Source: Ephydatia muelleri (Eukaryota > Porifera > Demospongiae > Spongillida > Spongillidae). Taken from it: a stretch of 64,000 bases of DNA. The position numbers and the translations under genes were made by a program. Below are positions 58,873-64,000 of this stretch, piece by piece; position 1 is the first letter of the stretch; every line of letters starts with the position of its first letter. The stretch lies in NCBI GenBank assembly GCA_013339895.1, contig JABACO010000006.1, forward strand, positions 9,930,438 to 9,994,437, in the 5' to 3' direction. The notes under the pieces were generated by a model that was not told where the DNA came from, searched no databases, and saw only the letters and a program-made list of their open reading frames with translations.

Positions 58873-58948
58873 GCATGCTCACCACAAACAGGTGCTTATG
58901 GTTGTAATCCCCGATCAGGAGTGATCTCATGCTTTTTCCAGTACACAA
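58502..58948 (-). CDS. Tyrosine-recombinase-like C-terminal fragment
   Basis: Reads EWNRFLQAVFKVHTDAEIGC then NALRSSFVTHVMES and LARSMRHSRREQMQTYDRR. The L-R-x-x-F-V-T and R-H-S...T-Y-D-R spacing is that of the C-terminal half of tyrosine recombinases of Crypton or DIRS type (R, H/R and nucleophilic Y). A (CT)n tract (58812-58870) interrupts the upstream part as an Arg-Glu run. The N-terminal half and the first catalytic arginine box are not seen, so it is a fragment. Confidence 0.45.
58812..58870 (+). repeat. (CT)n microsatellite
   Basis: About 30 uninterrupted CT units. Confidence 0.95.
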
Positions 58949-58949
58949 G

Positions 58950-59978
58950 CCAAAACATTGGAAGTTAGTGATTAGTTGTCACACATTTAAAATGTTTTTA
59001 TCATATTATACAGGTTGTTTATCCGAAATTAAAATTCATACTCTGCATTGACTCTTTGCACTTCTCCAATGTAGATGAAGTGAACTGGATATAATGGTTA
59101 GATATTCTAATATTATGTACTTATATGTTGTGCATGGATACATATATCTTCTAGGATGTATCTGTGTAGCGAAAGCTACAATCAATCAAGTCAACAAATT
59201 TCATCTTGTGATTGGAAATATCATGATTCAGTAAATGTGTACATACAATTTAACACTACTCCTAAAATTGATTACTGCCTTTGCTAGAAGGATGCCCCAA
59301 CTAAGAAGAATACAAATTATTGTGGAGCATTTGTGTGTTTTGTAAGTGCATATATATATATCACTTTTGGTTTATAAACATGCATATACCACCTAGGCAG
59401 CACGGCAACTGGTGGAGGGGTTACCTTAATTGTCTTCATACACAGGTAAAGTTTCATGCTATGATAACAGTATCAGATATGTAATTCAGAATCAGTAGGT
59501 TACAAATGGTATATGAACTGTCTAAAGGTAGTCTATATCCTTTGCAAGGTGGTGCAGATGAGAAGGTATATGCTGCCATGATTCACTTAATATTGTGTAT
59601 ATCAGACATGGTAATGTATCAGTCCAGCAACAGTACGGACAGCTGCCAAAATGCAGATGGATGCACATCTGATGTCAGACAACATAACCAACATTCTGCA
59701 TGTAGTAATGAGTCCGAGAACAATGATCACATGCAGTGATAGTGATATCAGTAGCAGTAGTAGTAGATCTGAAACCAGCAGCCCAACCAATGATGTACAG
59801 AACCAGACTGAATCACAATTTCTTATTCCATGCATGCAGAATAAGAATCAACCAGATCCAGATGACATATGTGGCCTACAATGGGGGAAAGACCATTACA
59901 TTCGACATTTTCCTTCTCTTAGTAGATGCTTGTACACATGAGTTAAGGCATGATCAATGTATAGGTACTGTTTTCCGC

Positions 59979-59979
<1 letters not shown>
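58950..59979. other. No recognised gene; one weak ORF
   Basis: A plus-strand frame 59506-59739 (MVYELSKGSLYPLQGGADEK) has ordinary composition but no recognised family. The remainder is AT-rich. Confidence 0.3.

Positions 59980-60050
<71 letters not shown>
59980..60050 (+). repeat. GT microsatellite
   Basis: (GT)n of about 70 bp directly before the large foldback. Confidence 0.95.
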
Positions 60051-60051
<1 letters not shown>

Positions 60052-60054
<3 letters not shown>

Positions 60055-60839
60055 GAACGTTCTATACGAAAATGGGTCTTGTGGATTTTATTTTATAACA
60101 TAAACTTTAAATCGATATATCTTCCGAAATGTTAGCGCTATCGGGTTCCTATTTTTAACACAACATACCACACCATTACTATATGTGAAAATTCATTTTG
60201 GTGTCTTACACATGCGGGGTACCGACGTTTCAAGGTCCGATACCCCGTAGGGTTCAAAACGGTCACATCTTCAGGTAGGAGTGTCCAAATCGGTTCAAAA
60301 TAGGTACCCATGTAGAAGGGTCCTACCGCTATTGATTTGTTCTGTTCGTTAATTTTTGCTTTATCCGTTATGGAGATACAAGTGTGCAAAGAAATTGCAT
60401 ATTTCCCGGGCGTTACGCGCCATTAACGTATTACGAGGACGTCCTCGAAGACAGTCGTAATACGTTAATGGCGCGTAACGCCCGGGAAATATGCAATTTC
60501 TTTGCACACTTGTATCTCCATAACGGATAAAGCAATAATTAACGAACAGAACAAATCAATAGCGGTAGGACCCTTCTACATAGGTACCTATTTTGAACCG
60601 ATTTGGATACTCCTACCTGAAGATGTGGCCGTTTTGAACCCTACGGGGTATCGGACCTTGAAACGTCGGTACCCCGCATGTGTAAGACACCAAAATGGAT
60701 TTTCACATATAGCAATGGTGTGGTATGTTGTGTTAAAAATAGGAACCCGATAGCGTTGATATTTCGGAAGATATATCGATTTACAGTTTATGTTATAAAA
60801 TAAAATCCACAAGACCCATTTTCGTATAGAACGTTCCAT
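60052..60839. mobile_element. 788-bp foldback with ~385-bp arms
   Basis: Arms 60052-60436 and 60455-60839 are inverted copies (about 97 percent identical by eye) around an ~18-bp centre (GGACGTCCTCGAAGACAG). Ends ATGGAACGTTCTATACGAAA. Each arm has the same 83-codon frame (MHTCISITDKA, TGYRTLKRRYPACVRHQN), at 60138-60389 on the minus strand and 60502-60753 on the plus strand. The related arm at 57930-58306 has only a decayed version of this frame. Confidence 0.9.
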
Positions 60840-60859
60840 ATATGGGTCAGTTTCCGAGA

Positions 60860-61132
60860 AAATGAGCCTTCGCTATATGGGACAGTTTCCGCGAAAATTG
60901 CCCCACGGTTCAAATGTTATAAAAATGCATCGCGTTTGAATTGCTATAACTTCCCAACGGATAACGCTATCGACTTCCTATTTTCGACACTTCATACTGC
61001 ACCATTTCACTATGAAGTGTCGCAAATAGGTAGTCGATAGCGTTATCCGTTGGGAAGTTATAGCGATTCAAACGCGATGCATTTTTATAACATTTTAACC
61101 GTGGGGCAATTTTCGCGGAAACTGTCCCATAT
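60860..61132. mobile_element. Second foldback of the same family
   Basis: TATGGGACAGTTTCCGCGAA at 60875 returns as reverse complement up to 61132 around a ~20-bp centre near 61005. The inner arms contain GATAACGCTATCGACTTCCT, related to the arms of the other foldbacks. Confidence 0.88.
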
Positions 61133-61475
61133 GTATATAAAAGTTATAAAAATCATTCACGTTTGAATCGCTATTACTTCCGAACGGTACACGCCATTGA
61201 CTTCCTATTTTCACCACTTCATACTACACCATTTCTCTATGGTAAAATACTTTTTGGGGTCTTGCACTTGCTCCGTGCCCGTATTGCAACGTCCGATACC
61301 CCACAGGGTATGAACCTGTCATAACTTTCGGCAGGAGTAATCAAATCGCTTCAAAATCGGTTTGTAGGTAGAGGGGTCCTATAGCTATTGATTTGTTCTG
61401 TTCGTTAATTTTCACTCTATCCGTTGAGGAGATACAGGCGTGCAAAGTTAATGCACATTTCCTGCTCGATTTGCC
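61125..61475 (-). mobile_element. Foldback-family arm B
   Basis: Reverse complement of arm A at 57930-58306. Together A and B bracket 57930-61475 as a nested inverted structure. Confidence 0.8.
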
Positions 61476-61704
61476 CAGGCAACCCTAGTTCCATTCTCCC
61501 ATTCCGCATGAATATTAATCACTTCCTTGTTCCGCCCAATCTCCGCCTTAAACAGCCGTTCGCAACTCAGTGTCTGTTTGTTTTTTTGTTGATTTTCTGA
61601 GGTCAAAGAAGATGAGTTATATGACGATCGTACCAAATTAACGGATCCAAGTGAATGGTTGTCAGCTAGCTAGCGGCCTGATGGTTGTCGCCGCCTCCCA
61701 CGTC
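61476..61704. other. No gene recognised
   Basis: Short unique sequence between the foldbacks and the MITE. A minus-strand frame (61448-61636) has no recognised family. Confidence 0.35.
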
Positions 61705-61812
61705 TAGTCTCGTCCCCAGACCCAGATTCCCCACAGCTGCGGGTGGATTACATCACCGCTACGTGGAAAGTGGGTCTGGGAAATAAGAACGACGCACTTG
61801 TTCCGAGCGTCC
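61705..61812 (+). mobile_element. GTCTCGT-type MITE, copy 1
   Basis: CTAGTCTCGTCCCCAGACCC, then GGATTACATCACCGCTACGT and TGGGTCTGGGAAATAAGAAC. Found in reverse complement at 63347-63459 with high identity. Confidence 0.85.
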
Positions 61813-62375
61813 CTCAATGTTTATGTCCAAAAATAGTACGGCAATCTAAATTTAGAACTAATCTCGCACCTTTCTCTGATATTGAATAATTATGATCGTA
61901 TGACCAATACGAGAGCCTCACTGTCTCACACGAAACGCTCTGAAGAAGAAGATTATTAACGAACTAGTTCAGTGCAAGGCATTTAACAAACAAACAGGGA
62001 GAAAACACTATGCCTTTCCAATGCAACTGTTAGTTCAATAAATATGCCCACCTTCAAGACATGGATGGAAAAACAGATCTCTAAACTTTTCAAAGAACAA
62101 TTATTTGTGTGTATAGCAACTTTTTTTATCACTCATGTACAATTCTTTATAGGTTGCTCCTGATCTCAATTACCATGGTAGTGGAATAGGCAGCTCTGAA
62201 TGATATAGCTCATGGAGCCCCAGTGTCTACATACTCTATGCATAAGCAGCTGCAGCTGGTTGCACCAATGATCTACAGATGCCCCAGTAACTATATACAT
62301 AATGCAGTGGCATCTATAGATTGTCTATAGATAAGGCCTAAGGCAAACTACATGTACATGCACCTACACATACCG
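61813..62375. other. No gene recognised
   Basis: Unique AT-rich sequence. A short direct repeat (ATCTATAGATTGTCTATAGA) lies near 62311. Confidence 0.4.
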
Positions 62376-62386
62376 CTTAGCAGTCA

Positions 62387-62622
62387 TGATTCCCTCCCTC
62401 CCTCCCTCCCTCCATCCCTCCCTCCCTCCCTCAGGAGGAGGGCAGGACACAATGGTCAGCAGTCAAGAGCAGTATTATGTGAAGAGTTCCGATCTGGAAA
62501 AAAAAAACATCTCGAAGGACATGTTGGAATATTGCATTCAGGGGAAGAGTTGTAGAAGGGCTTTATTGTACTCTTTTTTTGACTCTAATGTCACTGATAG
62601 TCTTGGGTTGTTCATGTTGTGA
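62387..62622 (+). pseudogene. RecQ-like zinc-binding (RQC) fragment
   Basis: After a CCTCC tract ending in CAG, reads SKDMLEYCIQGKSCRRALLY then SFFDSNVTDSLG. This is the C-x-x-x-x-x-C-R-R-x-x-L-x-x-F pattern of the RecQ zinc-binding region. Only about 35 residues match, then a stop. On the opposite strand to the helicase fragment at 62970-63263. Confidence 0.45.
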
Positions 62623-62969
62623 TGTTTGTGCTAAGTCTTGTATGTGTATTGATTGTAAGTGTAATAGTTTCCCCATCTGCTTAAAATAAACATTTCAACT
62701 GTATAGTAATAAATATGTATATATTGGATGGATACAATGTTGTCATGCAACTACATGTCAGCTGCTGACTGCTAAGCGAACCATTTGCCTCCAAAGAGAA
62801 GTAGCTCCGGGGCCGCCAATGAAAACTATATGAAACTCCCCATTCATCACTCTGACTTGCAAATCCTTATCTCTCCAGTGATGCAAGTTGCTGACAATCC
62901 TCTGGTCCTTAAAGCAGGACCTATATAAGTATACATGGCCTTTTTTTAACCATGTCACACACGTTTTAC

Positions 62970-63263
62970 CTGATCCTTCATTAGCGAAAGCAGTGGTGAA
63001 ACGACGATGACTATGCTTCCTCTACAGCCACGCAATTCGTCGTACGCGTATGGCAGCACTGAATATATTAGCGATTTGCCGTATCCAGTTGGCAAACTGA
63101 CGAAAATATCTTTTCCTTGCATGAAGGTCTTAATTGCTACCATTTGTTGTGGACGTAGGTCAGCAAATCCTAGCCTTTGAACCGCACGCAAAACCACCTC
63201 CTCAATACGCGTATCTTGCTCGCACATTCCCACTTCGATGTCTAGTTGAGCCACACCTTCCAC
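62970..63263 (-). CDS. RecQ-like helicase N-terminal exon
   Basis: Starts MEGVAQLDIEVGMCEQDTRI. Contains FADLRPQQMVAIKTFMQGKD (Q-motif region), VSLPTGYGKSLIYSVLP (Walker A of the DEAD/RecQ type) and IVIVVSPLLSLMKDQ before a GTAAAACG donor at about 62,970. RecQ enzymes are 3'-5' DNA helicases. The next exon (from about 62,920, FKDQRIVSN...GEFHIVFIGG) is much decayed, and no DEAH box, motif IV-VI or RQC follows on this strand. So this is a truncated gene or a transposed exon. Confidence 0.6.
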
Positions 63264-63346
63264 TTGAAATCAGGTAATCAGCAACTTGCATGTATTATTA
63301 AGGTGACGTCATTATCATTACGTATGTACACATCCGTCCCAATGTT

Positions 63347-63459
63347 TTGGGACGCTCGGAACAAGTGCGTCGTTCTTATTTCCCAGACCCACTTTCCACG
63401 TAGCGGTGATGTAATCCACCCGCAGCTGTTGGGAATCTGGGTCTGGGGACGAGACTATC
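63347..63459 (-). mobile_element. GTCTCGT-type MITE, copy 2
   Basis: Reverse complement of 61705-61812, starting GGACGCTCGGAACAAGTGCG and ending GTCTGGGGACGAGACTA. The two copies bracket the RecQ-like fragments. Confidence 0.85.
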
Positions 63460-63808
63460 CCACGTCGCGGACGCGCGTAAGGATTTTTTTTTCCTAGTCA
63501 CTCGCATCACCGTTCGGTACCTAGTAGTGTATTATAAAGCTTTCCCACATTTGCTTGTTTAACTTCATTCCTGTCACGCCCACTCGGCTACACTGCAAGG
63601 ATGCTATAACTTAGCTCACATAGCACGTGAACATGCACTACGCACTTGCATTGTTACCTGCCACACACCTACCTACTGTATCTTTGCACACACAAACACG
63701 TCCAAGCCGCACACACACACACACACATGGGCTTGTACAACTTGCAGAGACTTTGGGTTCTTATTTCTCACACAAATCGTACATGTCTATGAATGTACAC
63801 ACCCCTGT

Positions 63809-63860
<52 letters not shown>

Positions 63861-64000
63861 TCACTCACACAGACTGGGCTTGTACCACTTGCAGTGACAT
63901 TGGTTCTTATTTCTCACACTGTTTTCACAAAGTATACTTGTACATGCCTGTGCACACACACATGACACACACATACATGGACACAAACACACACACACAC
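63460..64000 (+). repeat. CA microsatellites and unassigned sequence at window end
   Basis: (CA)n at 63709-63727, (GCGC)(CA)n at 63810-63857, a duplicated ~100-bp segment containing GGGCTTGTACAACTTGCAG and GGTTCTTATTTCTCACAC (63728-63775 and 63877-63920), and CA-rich sequence to the end. Nothing coding is supported. Confidence 0.75.

Noticed and set aside
60138-60753. A real gene pair of 83-codon proteins
   Set aside because: Both lie in arms of a foldback and the related arm has stops; kept only as an observation.

Overview
The window is eukaryotic and most likely from an invertebrate animal. Genes are split by short GT-AG introns. Animal families are present: a TTC3/DZIP3-type TPR and coiled-coil protein, a MAM-domain surface protein, Ras, RasGEF, and a UHRF1-like Tudor fragment. 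Mobile and simple-repeat DNA is very dense: CA/GT tracts, poly-C runs, foldback elements, a hAT element and an RLE-type non-LTR retrotransposon. A Crinkler-like nuclease-kinase gene, high repeat load and compact genes would fit a demosponge, but this is inference and nothing here proves the taxon.

Layout. 1-17661 (minus): one gene traced through 23 exons whose reading phases all join. It encodes an acidic N-terminus, an alpha-helical region, TPRs, a VPSVEDKR-type tandem repeat, coiled coils and a Gln-rich repeat exon. It matches TTC3/DZIP3 E3 ligases; the expected RING exon would lie outside the window. 20062-22295 (plus): a secreted or surface protein with signal peptide and MAM domain, with one frameshift. 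22950-23505: UHRF1-like and FERM-like exon fragments.

23557-57183 is dominated by a large, partly eroded inverted duplication. The left arm (23557-27113) carries a 27-bp satellite, two RasGEF exons, a MITE, ~165-bp repeats and a Crinkler-kinase fragment. The right arm (47240-57183) carries the same items in reverse, with a longer satellite and a 4,736-bp hAT-type insertion (47606-52341, 8-bp target duplication). The left arm preserves the empty target site. Inside the hAT element sits a decayed RLE-type non-LTR retrotransposon. Between the arms lie a multi-exon coiled-coil/REase-like/kinase-like gene (27953-31112), short CEBPZ/Noc1-like and unknown exons, several minisatellites, a second truncated copy of the same retrotransposon, an intronless Ras gene (42591-43154) with a two-residue insertion in switch II, and a broken hAT/TTF-type transposase.

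57184-64000 is mostly mobile DNA: nested long foldbacks sharing one sequence family (57930-61475), a tyrosine-recombinase-like fragment, and RecQ-like fragments bracketed by two inverted copies of a GTCTCGT-type MITE. Gene calls are from reading translations and splice signals by eye; no database search was run.
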